This document shows positions 12,831 to 24,450 of a stretch of 64,000 bases of DNA, piece by piece (positions within the stretch are counted from its first letter, which is position 1; each line of letters begins with the position of its first letter). The stretch is from Myotis daubentonii (Eukaryota > Chordata > Mammalia > Chiroptera > Vespertilionidae), in assembly GCF_963259705.1 (NCBI RefSeq), contig NC_081842.1:35429796-35493795 (forward strand), given 5' to 3'. A program made the translations under genes and the position numbers. Under the pieces are notes generated by a model that saw only the letters and a program-made list of their open reading frames with translations, made no database searches and was not told the origin of the DNA.

Positions 12831-13051
12831 GGTGATTTCATCCAGCCAAGAGTTAGGGTGGGGCTGTGTGTGGGGTGTTGAATCCAGGAAAGATAAATGA
12901 AAGAATTGGCTAGAAGCAGCCTCAGTGAAGTTAGGAGATAGTGTCAGTGAATGTGAGAAAACGAATAGGAAAAAAAAATGTAGGCTGATTATTAAGGCAG
13001 CTTTCATAGATACATAAGTAAGTTTGTATGTGAGTGAGTATGTATGTGTCC

Positions 13052-13072
13052 GTGTGTGTGTGTGTGTGTGTG
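13052..13072. repeat. Short (GT)n microsatellite
   Basis: Ten GT units preceded by degenerate GTAT/GTGA units from about 13025. Confidence 0.9.
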
Positions 13073-13281
13073 GTTGGCTTGTCTGCAGATTTAGTTAGAG
13101 ATTGTTATTCTGGAATATTTAGGCTTTACCATGTAGTGCCATACAATAAGCCTATTCCAGCTAGTTATCTTCAGAACTTATGCCACTGGACTATAGCCAA
13201 ATTCTTCCATATATTAAAAAACAATGAAATACGCAGGCTTCTTCACTGCCACTAAGCTTGTATCCCTCCTCATCTATGTAA

Positions 13282-13638
13282 TCTATATAAATATATATAT
13301 AAAAGGCTAAGTGTCCATCCTTCCCTCCGACCAGTAGCTATGATGCAGCACACTGACCACCAGGGGGCAGACACTCAAGCAGGAGCTGCCATGACACCCA
13401 CTGGCCATTTAAAAATAAACGGCACCAGGGACCTGGCGCTAATAAACCAACACTCAACTTCCCCAGGTGGGACACAGGCCCCACCACCACCCCAGAGTGA
13501 CACCCCACCAAATTTCAGCCAACACCTCCAAGACCCCATGGCACAAAATGCAGCCCATAGCCCAGCGCAGCCTATAAACGGTCGCTTTGGGCACCGAGTA
13601 ATGACATCACATAGCAACGCCTGGCTTTCTCTCTCTAG
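13282..13638 (+). mobile_element. HeliBat-like Helitron, 3' end atypical
   Basis: The 5' end (TCTATATAAAT, a TA run, then ATAAAAGGCTAAGTGTCC) begins with TC after a host A, as expected for Helitrons. It matches the 59145 element in its first part and in the internal TGACCACCAGGGGGCAGACACTC block. The rest differs from the other copies. A candidate end is CTAG at 13635-13638 followed by T, but the usual GTGCAC hairpin is missing. There is no Rep/helicase coding capacity, so the element would depend on an autonomous partner. The frame at 13340-13645 is not a gene. Confidence 0.65.
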
Positions 13639-13739
13639 TGACTAGCCTCTTTGGAGTTTCTTCAGCCCAGAAACCTGACTTGCTTTATAGTTAAGTGCAA
13701 ACATTTTACAGTTTAACCAAATGTTTGTGAAGCATTTTC

Positions 13740-13940
13740 CCATGCCTCATCTCATTTGATCCTCACAGAAATCCTGAAGTAGGTAGATAGGAGACTCAGT
13801 GGAATCCTATTTTTTTTTTTTCTCATTAGCCAGAAAATGGAGATTTAGAAAGTTTAGAAACTTGACCCGACTGAAAAGAAGAAAGAAATGGTGGAACTTG
13901 AAAATGACTTCAGGTTTTCTCACTGCGCAGAATACAGTCA
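13740..13940 (-). mobile_element. MIR SINE fragment
   Basis: CTCATTTGATCCTCACAGAAATCCTGAAGTAGGTAG, split here as CTCATTTGATCCTCACAG and AATCCTGAAGTAGGTAG, is the reversed MIR core. A T run at about 13810-13822 interrupts it, and AAAATGGAGATTTAGAAAG continues the relic. Confidence 0.65.
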
Positions 13941-14118
13941 AACACTGCTGCAGTTAAATATTTTACCCTTTGTTCTCCCTGAGTGATCTACAATAATAAT
14001 CTGCTTTGTGTTGATATTTACTGCTGTGTTGCTGACAATTACCTGAAAGAGAAGTTGGGGTGCTTCATTGGGCTGGAAAAAGTTTAGCTAAATCAGAAAG
14101 CAGGTCTAATTAAGCAAA

Positions 14119-14334
14119 TATATATGTATATATATGGCTAAGTTGACTCGTGCATGCACAATACATATAAATCTCTTGCTGGTGCCAATCACATGCGTGT
14201 GTTTCGATTTGTCATTGTCAATCATGAATTTGGTTGACACTTCTATTATAGAGAAAGGGTGAATAACAATATTAAAATATTTCTTCTAATTAATTTCCTT
14301 TCAACATGCACAAATCTGTGCACCGGAACACTAG
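14119..14334 (+). mobile_element. Helitron, diverged subfamily
   Basis: The 3' end reads TGCACAAATCTGTGCACCGG, then AACACTAG followed by a host T. This is the HeliBat terminal hairpin plus CTAG with a few substitutions. The left edge is TA-rich (TATATATGGCTAAGTTGACTC) and lacks a clean TC, so the start is approximate. The inner sequence is unlike the other Helitrons in the window, suggesting a separate or older subfamily. It has no coding capacity. Confidence 0.65.
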
Positions 14335-14691
14335 TATTAGAATAATGTACATGTATATCATATGGCCATACATCATGCATGAAACAGACCTTTGAGACTT
14401 TGGAAGTGGGATTGCACATCAATTTGACTTTGTTTGAAGAAAGCAAAATAAGGTTGGGGTAAATATTTATTCATTCAAAAATGTCAAGACCTTAAGATAA
14501 TCAGTGATTCACATCAGAGTTTGGGTGATTATGTGATTATGTGATTATGTTTTTGTTATTGCTAATGAAAAGAACAACTAATACAATTGGGCATTTTAGT
14601 AAATACCAGTAAGGAGCAAAACTAGAATTTAAATGTAGGACATATATGACTTTATTGTTTATTAACCTGTATTTCCCAAGTGTATTGAGCT
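14335..14691. other. AT-rich unique DNA, no gene seen
   Basis: It contains three tandem copies of GTGATTAT (about 14527-14550). No exon or element is recognised. Confidence 0.5.
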
Positions 14692-14726
14692 ACACACACA
14701 CACACACATACACACACACACACACA
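14692..14726. repeat. (AC)n microsatellite
   Basis: CA units with a single T interruption. Confidence 0.95.
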
Positions 14727-15876
14727 AGACTCTTCAAAGAGAGTTTCAAATAGTTACCATTTATATGCAAAAATTAGTGACTATTATTTTTATTACTATA
14801 AAGAGTAATATTTTATTCATATTTCATTACATAGCTGCTATATCTGCTTTTCTTTGGATACTGGGTTTTAAAAAAACGGATATAACTTCATGTATGCACA
14901 TAATGTTTTCTATTTAGGTACATAATGAATTCTCTTGTCCTATCTCACATTTTTATGATATTTTCATCATACCTACATTCCTGGCATTTTTATTGAAGGT
15001 GAAGAAGCTCTCAAGGAATAGTTTGAAGTAAATGGGTTCTACTAAATTCAAGACTATTTTGATAATTAACCTTCAGTTTGAAGTTTTAGGTGATGTGCTG
15101 ATATAAAGGAATATAGATTTATTGCTACAAAATATACCTTAAAGAGGTTTTTAAACAATAGATGTTTTGCTGATGCAGAGGATATTCTTCTTCAGTGTTT
15201 CTAACTTGACAAATTACATGTAAAAGCCATAAACTCCTTTATATCGTCCATAAACAAAATAAAAAATGTTACATCACGTAAGTTTGACTTAGTCAATAAT
15301 TCTGAGCTTAGCCTTAGGGTTTAAAAGAGAAATTATTCCTGTTACACATTTTAATTATACTATAAACTTTGGGAAATAGCTATTGATCAGCATCTGGCAT
15401 AGAAAGTTGTTGCTTTCTTGTTTTGTAGCCAGTGAAAGTTTGCCATACAGACTAAAAATGAGGAATTTCAGAGGAATCAAAGGTAGCAGATGTATAGCAG
15501 AAAATATTTTTGTTGTTACTGTTGAAGTTGAGAAAGTTAAAACTTAGGAACTTAAAGATGATCTACTAGATGCAACTTTCTGCTGGAAAACAAGAACCCT
15601 CATATAAGTAAAAAGGAAAAAAAAATGTTACTCTGTTTTAAGGAAAAGCTATTATTTAATTATACTTTTGCTTATCTCCAACATTTTAATACAGAAATAG
15701 GAGGGCCTAATTAGAAACCTTTTTAAACTTACATTTTGAAGTTCTCCAAAGTTTATATAGAGTGGTGAATATTGTGATTATTTTAGAAGTAATAATTTCA
15801 CATTTTTTTTTATCTTTGAATCAGTAAAATAGGTAAAAACCTCCATTCTGTTAAAATTAAACACATCTAACATCTA
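14727..15876. other. AT-rich unique DNA, no gene seen
   Basis: No repeat family, exon or regulatory motif that I can support. Confidence 0.5.
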
Positions 15877-15916
15877 TAATGATAATGATGATGATGTTGA
15901 TGATGATGAAGATTAA
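15877..15916. repeat. (GAT)n microsatellite, imperfect
   Basis: Repeated GAT/GATGAT units at the outer edge of the LTR region. Confidence 0.85.
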
Positions 15917-16109
15917 GAAGGGGAATAGTTACTGGTGCCAACTCAATGCCAACAGGAATCCCCAATTCGGGGAGAGGTGAAGAAGGAAGCTGTTCAGTGC
16001 AAAACAGCTCCATTGTGATACATCGCAGCTGGGAAAATAGCTGGGCTGTGAGGTGGCCCTGTGGCCAGATGCCCCAGGAGCCCTCTCCTCTTACACAGCT
16101 GTGCTCCTG

Positions 16110-16322
16110 CAGCAGTTCTCAACCTGTGGGTCGCGACCCCTTTGGCAGTCGAAGGACCCTTTCACAGGGGTCGCCTAAGACCATCCTGCATATCAGATAT
16201 TTACATTATGATTCATAACAGTAGCAAAATTACAGTTATGAAGTAGCAACGAAAATAACTTTATGGTTGGGAGTCACAACATGAGGAACTGTTTTAAAGG
16301 GCCAGAAGGTTGAGAACCACTG
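16110..16322 (+). mobile_element. SPIN-like non-autonomous hAT transposon
   Basis: The ends are CAGCAGTTCTCAACCTGTGG and GGTTGAGAACCACTG, an inverted repeat with one mismatch over 15 bp. TCGCGACCCCTTTGG, CACAGGGGTCGCCTAAGACC, ATTACAGTTATGAAGTAGCA and ACATGAGGAACTG match the SPIN_NA element as I recall it. SPIN hAT elements are known from bats and several distant vertebrates and are a standard case of horizontal transfer. At 213 bp it carries no transposase. The expected 8-bp target duplication is not convincing (TGCTCCTG on the left, TGACCTAC on the right). Confidence 0.85.
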
Positions 16323-16521
16323 TGACCTACGGGGGTCTGCTTTGCCCTGTGTTGACCAGCTCCAGGCTGCTCTGGTCTGCTCTGTTCTCTACCTGTTTTC
16401 TCTGGCCTCCGCTGGTCTGCTCCTCTAGGCTCCCGCAAGACTTCAGTATTCAGCTCCAGCCAGGGAAACACAGACTTAGGTGGGCAGGGAAAGTAGACCC
16501 TTAGAGCCAGAGGGAAGCTGA

Positions 16522-16530
16522 CTTTTATAG
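16522..16530 (-). promoter_or_regulatory. TATA box of the LTR promoter
   Basis: CTATAAAAG on the minus strand, preceded by CCAATCAG at a normal promoter distance. It is an ancient viral promoter motif. Whether it still drives transcription cannot be told from sequence. Confidence 0.55.
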
Positions 16531-16930
16531 ACCAAATTCCCAGCCCCTGGTCTCTGATTGGTCCATGCTCATGCAATTGAAGGCTCTAAATATTCACAGT
16601 ATGATTATTCCAAAGACACTGTCCTGATTGGTCAGAATGGAGCTGCTCTGATTAGTTGGTTAAGAAGCTGATATGGCTGCATAGCTCCAATTGGATGGGG
16701 CTTTAAGCCTTAGTCTTATTGGTTGGAAAAGGACCCAGAAATTCCTTTTTAAGGGCTGGCTGAGTGGCAGAAGCACAGTGCAGGCAGGTGATTCAGCATA
16801 AAGACAGGCAGCCTAGCACTGGCTTCTCCCTGAAGTGCAGTTTGTGTGTGAGGCCTCTGTGCAAAATTTGAGCCAACAGGAGCCCTTCTTAGTAGGTGTC
16901 TTCCACCCTCCTACCTCCTCAGGGCTCACA

Positions 16931-18003
16931 ATATATAGGGTTTTCACAATTCTCTGGTTAAACATTCTATAATCATTTCCTCTTTAATTCCAGAATCTAA
17001 TTCAAGGTATGGTCATTTAACTTTGATACTGTGTTGCCTTGTTTGGCCACTTTGGTGGCCTCAATATCTTTATGACACCAGCCATCAAAGATGCTATTTT
17101 GAAAGCATCAGCAGGGAATCAGTATTGCCTTTTCTTGCCACATGACACCTCCTACCTGCTCACAGTAGGAGCTAGTGAATAGTAATCCTCACCCATTTCT
17201 TCCCAACCCCTTTCTTCTTAACCCAAAATGTAATTACGATAAATTTACTGGCTGAAGAGTCTGGTAAACTATCCATGTATTTAAAGCCCATAATAGTGGT
17301 TTTATATTACGATGCAGTAACTTGCACTAATCAATTTAATTTAATTGTATGAAAAAAAAACAAAACTCAAAATATGATTTTTGAAACATAGTATGCGAGT
17401 CTGTAGTATTTATTTATAAAGAAAAATGCAACATTCTCCAATTGTGCTGTAATTTTGGGGCTGCCACCTACTTTTCTTTGTAACTTCTGGATTATCCTGG
17501 ATATAATCTGGTAAAGATTGGTTATAGGCAGTTAAGTTTTAGAGATGTTAGGTATAAACACAGTTTTTAAACCTGGTTTAATTTTTTTTTTAATATTAAA
17601 CGTTGAAAGAGAAGCTATTGATAGGTGCAGATGGCCTTTCACTCACATTATAACTTTCTCCAAGGATATATATTGTGAATAGTGTAAAATAAGGTGCCTT
17701 AGTCAGTGTAGTGCCTCTGAACAATCAGTCATGGGAGTTAGGCATTTTATAAAAGTTTATGTTTTTAAAAGGAAGTATAGGAAGGCACTGATCCTGAGAA
17801 TTTTATTCCTCACTTCATTTTATTCTCACAACAATATTTAAAGCTATTACCAGCTTTCAAGTGATCCTATGTGTTCAAGTCATGTTGCCAAGAAGCAAAT
17901 GAATGGAAAGAAGGGAGTTTAAGCAGAGGTGATATTCGATTCCTCCTTAAAGAATGAAAAGTTCTCCAATTCAATAAATGGAAAGGTTATTTCTGAGATT
18001 TAA
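16931..18003. other. Unique DNA, no gene seen
   Basis: AT-rich apart from 17020-17230, which is slightly more mixed. No known element or exon is recognised. Confidence 0.5.
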
Positions 18004-18030
18004 ACACACACACACACACACACACACACA
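18004..18030. repeat. (AC)n microsatellite
   Basis: Thirteen uninterrupted CA units. Confidence 0.95.
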
Positions 18031-19905
18031 GCTGTACAAAGGCATGATTAGTGTGTTTGGGAAATTTCAAACATGTTTATACTAACAGCCCAATAAACAT
18101 GTTGCTGGAGTTATAACTTTGTTTTTCTGGGCTAATATAAAACATATTTTGAGCCCACTGACTACAGTTGAGGTTTAAGGCTAGTTAAATTTTAAGCCTA
18201 GTGAATGAGAGTATCCTGTTTTTACTTCATCTTAGCACATGTGTAACTGTGTTGTTAAGGCATCCTAGAAGTGGAGCAGTTGGTACAGAGGGCTAAATAT
18301 GTTCTTAAAATGAATTTGATTTTGTTTGATTTTTTTCCAATCATGAATTTTAACAAACCAAGCTCTCTGTCCTGCTGGCCACTGAATGAATTGTACATCA
18401 GTCAAAAACTCACATCACCCAAGATAGATGCTCATTGCATCCACCTATACCAGTAGGGCATTTGTAAAATATTTAAATAGCAAAAATATACTTTCCATTG
18501 CGATATACTTCATTTATGTAGACTCTGGTCAAAATTATTTTTCCCAGAGCAGTCACCTTCTCAATGATGCGTTTATATTCATATATATTATCCTCACACC
18601 CTTAGGAACCTTGGGAGAAAACCCCTGAAGGCCAATACTTGCCATGACATATCATTCACGTGAAATGCTTGCAGTTATATCACACATGTTTCATCAAGCA
18701 ATGTGACAATTTGGCCAGGAATTCCCCATGCTACCTTCTTGTCCACCATGGAAGAACTTGGCACGTAAAGTATCAGTAGGATACACTGGCATTAAGAGGC
18801 AGTGATATTCCTTTCGCAAGTAAGAGAGAATTCTTGAAGAAAACCCGGTCCTCTCCACACAAGCAGCTCACCTAAACTGTGGTTAGCAGCGCTGAAATTT
18901 GCCCATGTGCTCATGTGAATCCTGGCAGCACCCTCTCCACTTCTGGGACGCCTGACTTCTTTCATATGCAACAAAATAAACTTAGCACGGGTGTCATTCT
19001 CTTGATCACTGATGTTCAGAAATAATCGAAACCCAGAGTGAAAAAGTAGATTTTTTAAATTATATGTAAAATAATTGTCCACCACGTACACACATGCAAA
19101 CTTTTATGTAGAAGTTCAAGAGCGATATGAACCTTGACATGGACCACTTTGTCATGGACCACCAGTAGACAGATCCCCAATTAAGGAGTTTTGTTTTTAT
19201 GTACAATTTTTTAGAGATAGGATAAATAGATTTAATCATCTTTTCAAAGGAATTCATAGTGCAAATAGCATTAAGATGCTTTCTAATTTTTTTTCTAATT
19301 AAACATTATATAATTCATTTGCTATCCTAATATATCCCTGTTAGGACTTCTTAAATTTTCTCCAGAGAAACAGAAATACGTTCATTTTCTAAAAAAAGAA
19401 CAACAACCCTAAGTCCCTTAATTTATAACTAGAGTAACTATAATTTGCAGTATAAAAATTGGAATAGCAAAGACGTTTCTATACTTCTGATCAGTATTTA
19501 AAAGCAATCTCAAATTAAAGTAATATATTGCCAGTGAAGATTAAGGTGAAGTGTTATTTGCCTATTTTTCATTTTGCATAGATCATTAAAACTAAAAATG
19601 AAAGTGCTATATATATTATTAATATAGAGATAAATACTAGGAAAAATTAAAAATACCTCTATAGTCCTTATATTAATACTTTGGTTTTTTAAGTTCCTTT
19701 TTACTAATCTATTTTAAAAATAGATCAAAGTGAAATCCTGTGATCTTTTGGAAAAAATAATATGTATATTGTGAGACTTGTACAGAAACCTAATATTTCA
19801 ACTGGATATGTTTTTATTTTATATGTTATTATGCATACTATACATTTTACTGTAATCAGATATTAATCAATAGAACAAATAATCTTAGACTTTATCAGAA
19901 TGATA
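18031..19905. other. AT-rich unique DNA, no gene seen
   Basis: Short frames at 18271-18628 and 18792-19257 have no recognisable product and lack codon-like structure. Confidence 0.5.
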
Positions 19906-19950
19906 CTATATATATATATATATATATATATCTATATATATATATATATT
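19906..19950. repeat. (TA)n microsatellite
   Basis: TA units with one C interruption at about 19932. Confidence 0.95.
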
Positions 19951-20439
19951 ATTGTATGTGCAAAGATAGGGAAGAATAGTGATTAGTGTAGGGTTCATTG
20001 AAAACAATTGTGAAGTTTGCTTTTGGTTTTACTCTTCAACTTGTTAGCTGCCTGTTTTTTAGTAACATGGCTAACCACCCTCTAGTTCCTTTCCCCTTCT
20101 TATGATACTTGGGCCTATAAGGATCCAATAAAATTCTTCACAGTAAATTGTTCTATTTGTAATAGTGGGATTTCAAGCATAAGTGGGAGATACATCTTTG
20201 TGACCTTTTGTGACCTTCAAACATATCACATAGGGGACACCTGTTGAGATTTTAAGGTTGATGAGGTCTTATTCCACCCTCTTTCTTCATTTTTCCTGAT
20301 TGGCTTAGTCATACCTAAAATTCCATAGCCTGAAAAACCTATATAGATAAAGATCCTATTGACTGTGTTAATGATTTATTGTCTTCCTCTGTTGTATTGC
20401 ATTTAAGCAGCCATCATTTGTAGGATGGCCTGAAGGAGA

Positions 20440-20617
20440 GGTATTTTGGACTAAAGTCTTCTTATAAGGACATTAATCTCATCCTGGGGCCCTACTCTCA
20501 TGCCCTCACCTAAACTTAATTACCCCCCAAAGACCCCCACCTCCAAATGCCATCATAGTGGTGATTCAGGCTTCAAACGGGGAAATCTGAGGGGATGCAA
20601 CTATTCAGCCCATAACA
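20440..20617 (-). mobile_element. MLT1-type MaLR LTR fragment
   Basis: TTCTTATAAGGACATTAATC, then GGGGCCCTACTCTCATGCCC, CTTAATTACCCCCCAAAGAC, CTCCAAATGCCATC and TCAGCCCATAACA follow the order of a reversed MLT1 LTR. That LTR begins TGTTATGG and contains GTCCTTATAAGAAGA on its own sense strand. MLT1 belongs to the ancient non-autonomous ERVL-MaLR group. Only the outer part of the LTR is kept. Confidence 0.75.
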
Positions 20618-22534
20618 CGTGCCATGCCAACAAATGACTTAGACTTACCTGCGAGGTCCATTTTTATTTATTTTGCATCTACATAGACACCCCTTTCTCC
20701 ACTTATGTATCTTCCACAAACTTTGTGTCCTGGTAATTGAATGTAATAGCTTTACCTATGAAGTTGATCAATTTACTCTTAGAGCTAAATTACACTGAGG
20801 CCTCCTTTCACACATCAGCATGTGGGATAAATAGAGATTTCCTCAGTCTCTGCCAGTATTAGGAACCCAGAAAAAGCTCCCTCCCCCATCACACACACAC
20901 AACCCCCCCCCCCCGCAACTGCAACAACAAAAATAAATATCATTTTAATACAACCATTTAGTTTCAGGACTATTTATTACCTTTCAACTTTGTTTGTTTT
21001 TTTTTTAGGGTTCATTCTATTATAAATACATTTTCCTTAGTTCAAAGAACCATAAATATTAATGTTTGCAGCTATCGTAAGTGTTTAGAGATATGTAATG
21101 TAGAATATACATTAGAATTGTTATCTAGAATTGCAAGGGAGAACTACTAAGACCAATAAATAGCAAGAGATTTTAGCTGAATGTAAGGAAAGACTTTTAA
21201 AAATGGTGTGATTTTTTTTTCCTCAAAAGAAAAAACATTAGTATTATAAGATAGTGAATTCCTTATAAACAGATTTAGTCAAATTGCCCCTAGTTATGGA
21301 CAATATGAAGGAGACTTATGGGGTCATATATGATGATATTTTAAGGCATTTCTAAGCCTACAGTGTTCTATTCAAATGCCAGTTTTTATGTGTACATTCA
21401 CCATAAAATGAACCTATAAAAGAGTACGGAGTGATATACTGGACCCCTCAAATTTGGTCACTCAGCATCTGATTTTAAAACATCTTTGCAATTAACACTG
21501 GCTACGTAAAGTGGTAACTGTGTAGACACAATTTCATAAGATCTTCAAAATAAACAAATTCATAAGGTACTTTGAGGAAAAACTGTTTAAATGACTAAAT
21601 AACAAACTGAGCATATAGTGAATTACTGATTGGCAGATTGAGAACTCAGATGAAATATTTATATATATTAGGTATATATTAGTTAATGCAAATATTTTTC
21701 CAAGTTAGTTTTTTTTTGTTTGTGTTTTTGCACCTTTATGGAATCTGGCCAATCTCTTGAATTATTATCCTCTAATCTTTTAAGGATATTTATGACCTAA
21801 CCAGTTAAAACTGCTTAATATTGTATGAGATAAAGTGTTCCTGGTTGGGGGGGGGGGGATAAACTAGAACATTGCAGAAAACTATATGTTCTGGATTAGG
21901 GTTTTAAAAACACTTTAATTTATAGGTTTTGCTTTTTGGGGTTGTCTCCTGTTATTCTACATCTAGGGTCTGTGATAATTGTTTATCCATACATGAGAAG
22001 GAAATGACTCTAGTCTTCTAGAAATTTTTCTTTCTGGCAGAAAACTCGATATATGCTCTGCTATTCTTTTCTGCTCCTGCACACTATGGCAAAATAAGGT
22101 TAATTCTGGTTTTTCCTCACCTCCCTCCACCCCTCTCCACTCTCCTGCTATTTACTGAAGATCACATATCTGATTTCCAACTCTCTCATAATTAGTGTGT
22201 CTCAGAAGACACACAAAATAAAAATGGCCAGTTAGATGAAAGAGGAGCCATATGTTTATTCATTGTTATTAAAGAACACAAAACAGAAAACTCAATGTGC
22301 CAATGTATCCTAGGCCCCTAGAATAATTATTGAATTTTTAAAACTAATAATTTGCCACTAACTTTTGTAATGAAAACAATTTCATTCTTTGTGTCTTTGT
22401 GGAGGGTTCTTAGTAAAAATGGAAAACTATGAAAATGCAGTAGAGAGCTTAAAAACTAGGTTTTAGTCACTGACTATATGGAGATTAGAAATTTTTTTTT
22501 GAGTAACAGTATTTTCATGAGACGATTATTAAAA
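20618..22534. other. AT-rich unique DNA, no gene seen
   Basis: It contains a C run at about 20905-20914 and a G run at about 21847-21858. No supported gene or element. Confidence 0.5.
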
Positions 22535-22535
22535 A

Positions 22536-23208
22536 CTAGAGGCCTGATGTACAAAATTTGTGCGGGGCGGGGGGGGCAGGGGGGTTCCTCAGCCTGGCCT
22601 GTACCCTCTTGTAGTCGGGAGCCCTTAGAGAATGTCCTACTGATGGATAGCCTATAGTCAGACATCCTTAGTGCTGCCGCGGAGGTGGGAGAAGCTCCCG
22701 CCACCGCCACTGCGCTTGCCAGTCTTGAGCCTGGCCTCTGGATGAGCGATGCTCCCCTGTGGGAGCACACTGACCACCCCGGGGGCAGCTCCTGCATTGA
22801 GCATCTACCCCCTGGTGGTCAGTGCGCATCATAGTGACTGGTCATTCCACCATCAGGCTGAAACCAGCTCTCCGACATACTCCGATAGGGTCTCGGGTTG
22901 CGAGAGGGTGTAGGCCAGGCCGAGGGACCCCACCAGTGCATGATTGGGGCCTGGGAGGGACGTGGGAGGTTGGCCAGCCAGGGAGGACTGTGGGAGGGCT
23001 CCAGGGTGTGTCTGGCCCATCTCGCTTAGTCCCGATTGGCCAGACCCCAGCAGCAAGCTAACCTACTGGTCGGAGCATCTGCCCCCTGGTGGTCAGTGCA
23101 CATCATAGCGAGTGGTTGAGTTGCCTTAGCATATCATTAGCATATTACACTTTGCTTGGTTGAATGGATGTCCGGATACTTAGCATATTAGGCTTTTATT
23201 ATATAGGA
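22536..23208 (-). mobile_element. HeliBat-like Helitron, full length
   Basis: On the minus strand it starts TCCTATATAATAAAAGCCTA at 23208 and ends in CTAG at 22536-22539 after a GCACAAATTTTGTACA-type hairpin. The flanking host bases are A and T, as Helitron insertion predicts. The 673-bp interior is GC-rich, with one exact and one near-exact copy of the TGACCACCAGGGGGCAG block. It has no Rep/helicase coding capacity. Open frames on both strands at 22474-23061 reflect GC content, not genes. HeliBat Helitrons are known from vespertilionid bats and multiply by a rolling-circle-type mechanism. Confidence 0.93.
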
Positions 23209-23829
23209 TAAAACCACACAAAATAATTAACTTTCTATAGATGCCTTTACATGTTATAAATATTTGATAATGACTGAGGAGACCAATTGCGGATAACTAA
23301 TTTTTTTCCATATTTTTAGTGGAATAGCAGAGTCTACCATCATGATTTGAAATATAAAGGTTGACTTGAAAACCATATTACTAGTATGTTTTTTCCCATG
23401 AAACTGGAAGACTGGAAAGGTGAATGCTTCTAAATGGTGTTGATACTAGTCTAATTGAGTGGTGCAAATCCAATCCTGCATTTCAGACATATCAGTTGTC
23501 AATGTCTTTAAAAAGTACTGCACTTCCTCTTCTTTACCTTCACAGATAAGAAGGTAAATAAATTCACCAAACAAATGAACAACAAACATGCATTTTTAAC
23601 TAGACTTCCACTCTAATTATCAAACTATAACTTTGCCTTCAATTCAACCAAAGCCCTGATTCTGTACTTATGTCCAGACCTGCCCTTTTCCTGAGCCCTC
23701 TGTAGTATTGTTATATAAACTGAAGTGATTGATATCTTTATTAGTAGGATACTGTATACATTTCTCATATGTACCTTTGCCATTTGTTTTCTGGGCTTAA
23801 GTTAAAAGAGCAGAATGACTTCCACACTC
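23209..23829. other. AT-rich unique DNA, no gene seen
   Basis: No element or exon recognised between the Helitron and the L2 relic. Confidence 0.5.
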
Positions 23830-24450
23830 ATCTACTCAAATATTTTTGAGCACCTTGTGTTGTTCTAGGTGTGGATATGGAGGGAAGGGGATGGAGCAAT
23901 ACAAATAATGCTCTCCTCTCCTGGGACTTGCATTTTAATCCAACGTAACGGAAAGGAGACAGACACTTAACAAATGAAACTACTCAAGTATGAGGTTATA
24001 TCAGCTGGTGATCAGTATTAAGAGAAAATATATAATAGAGTCCAGGACACAAAGGAAGGGGATGAGGGTCTGACCTCTTTAGAAACAATTGCCAGCATGG
24101 TTCTCTTAAAGGATGTAATATTTGACCTGAACTGTAAATGACAGAAGTAATGGAGCAATGGGAGGATCATGGGGAAAAAAATGTCTCTAGCAGAGAAAAT
24201 TGCAAGACTTTAAGACACTCAAGCTTTTTGAGGAGGAAAAAGCATGTCAGGGAGCCTGGAAGGTTGTGAACAAGGACAAAGGACTGTGAGACAATGCGGT
24301 GAAAGGGTAGGCAGTGGCCCCGTAATAGAGGGCTCTGCAGCCTTGGCAGTTTGGACCCGATCCTAAGTATAATGGGAAGTCATTAGAAGGTTTAAAAAGT
24401 GAGGCAGTGACATGAGCTGATTTATGTTTTGAAAAGATCACTCTGACTTC
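23830..24450 (-). mobile_element. LINE-2 3' part
   Basis: TATTTTTGAGCACCTTGTG and GTTGTTCTAGGTGTGGATA are the reversed L2 3' end. GTAATATTTGACCTGAACTG, CTAAGTATAATGGGAAGTCA and GTGACATGAGCTGATTTATG continue the reversed L2 body in order. It is old and diverged, but long enough to be clear. Confidence 0.75.

Larger units (their letters stand above)
15940..16930 (-). mobile_element. Endogenous retrovirus LTR (apparently solo), interrupted
   Basis: Read on the minus strand, the segment begins TGTGAGCCCTGAGG at 16930. It carries four CCAAT boxes (plus-strand ATTGG at 16718, 16690, 16627 and 16557) and then a TATA box, CTATAAAAG (plus 16522-16530), about 27 bp after the last CCAAT box. This order is that of a retroviral U3 promoter. 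The SPIN-like element at 16110-16322 splits the downstream part. I see no adjoining gag, pol or env sequence, so it looks like a solo LTR. The left edge is uncertain and no target duplication was confirmed. The open frame 16274-16576 (minus) crosses the element boundary and is not a gene. Confidence 0.6.

Noticed and set aside
16274..16576. 100-codon minus-strand frame
   Set aside because: It crosses the boundary between the LTR and the nested hAT element and has no viral or cellular protein motif.
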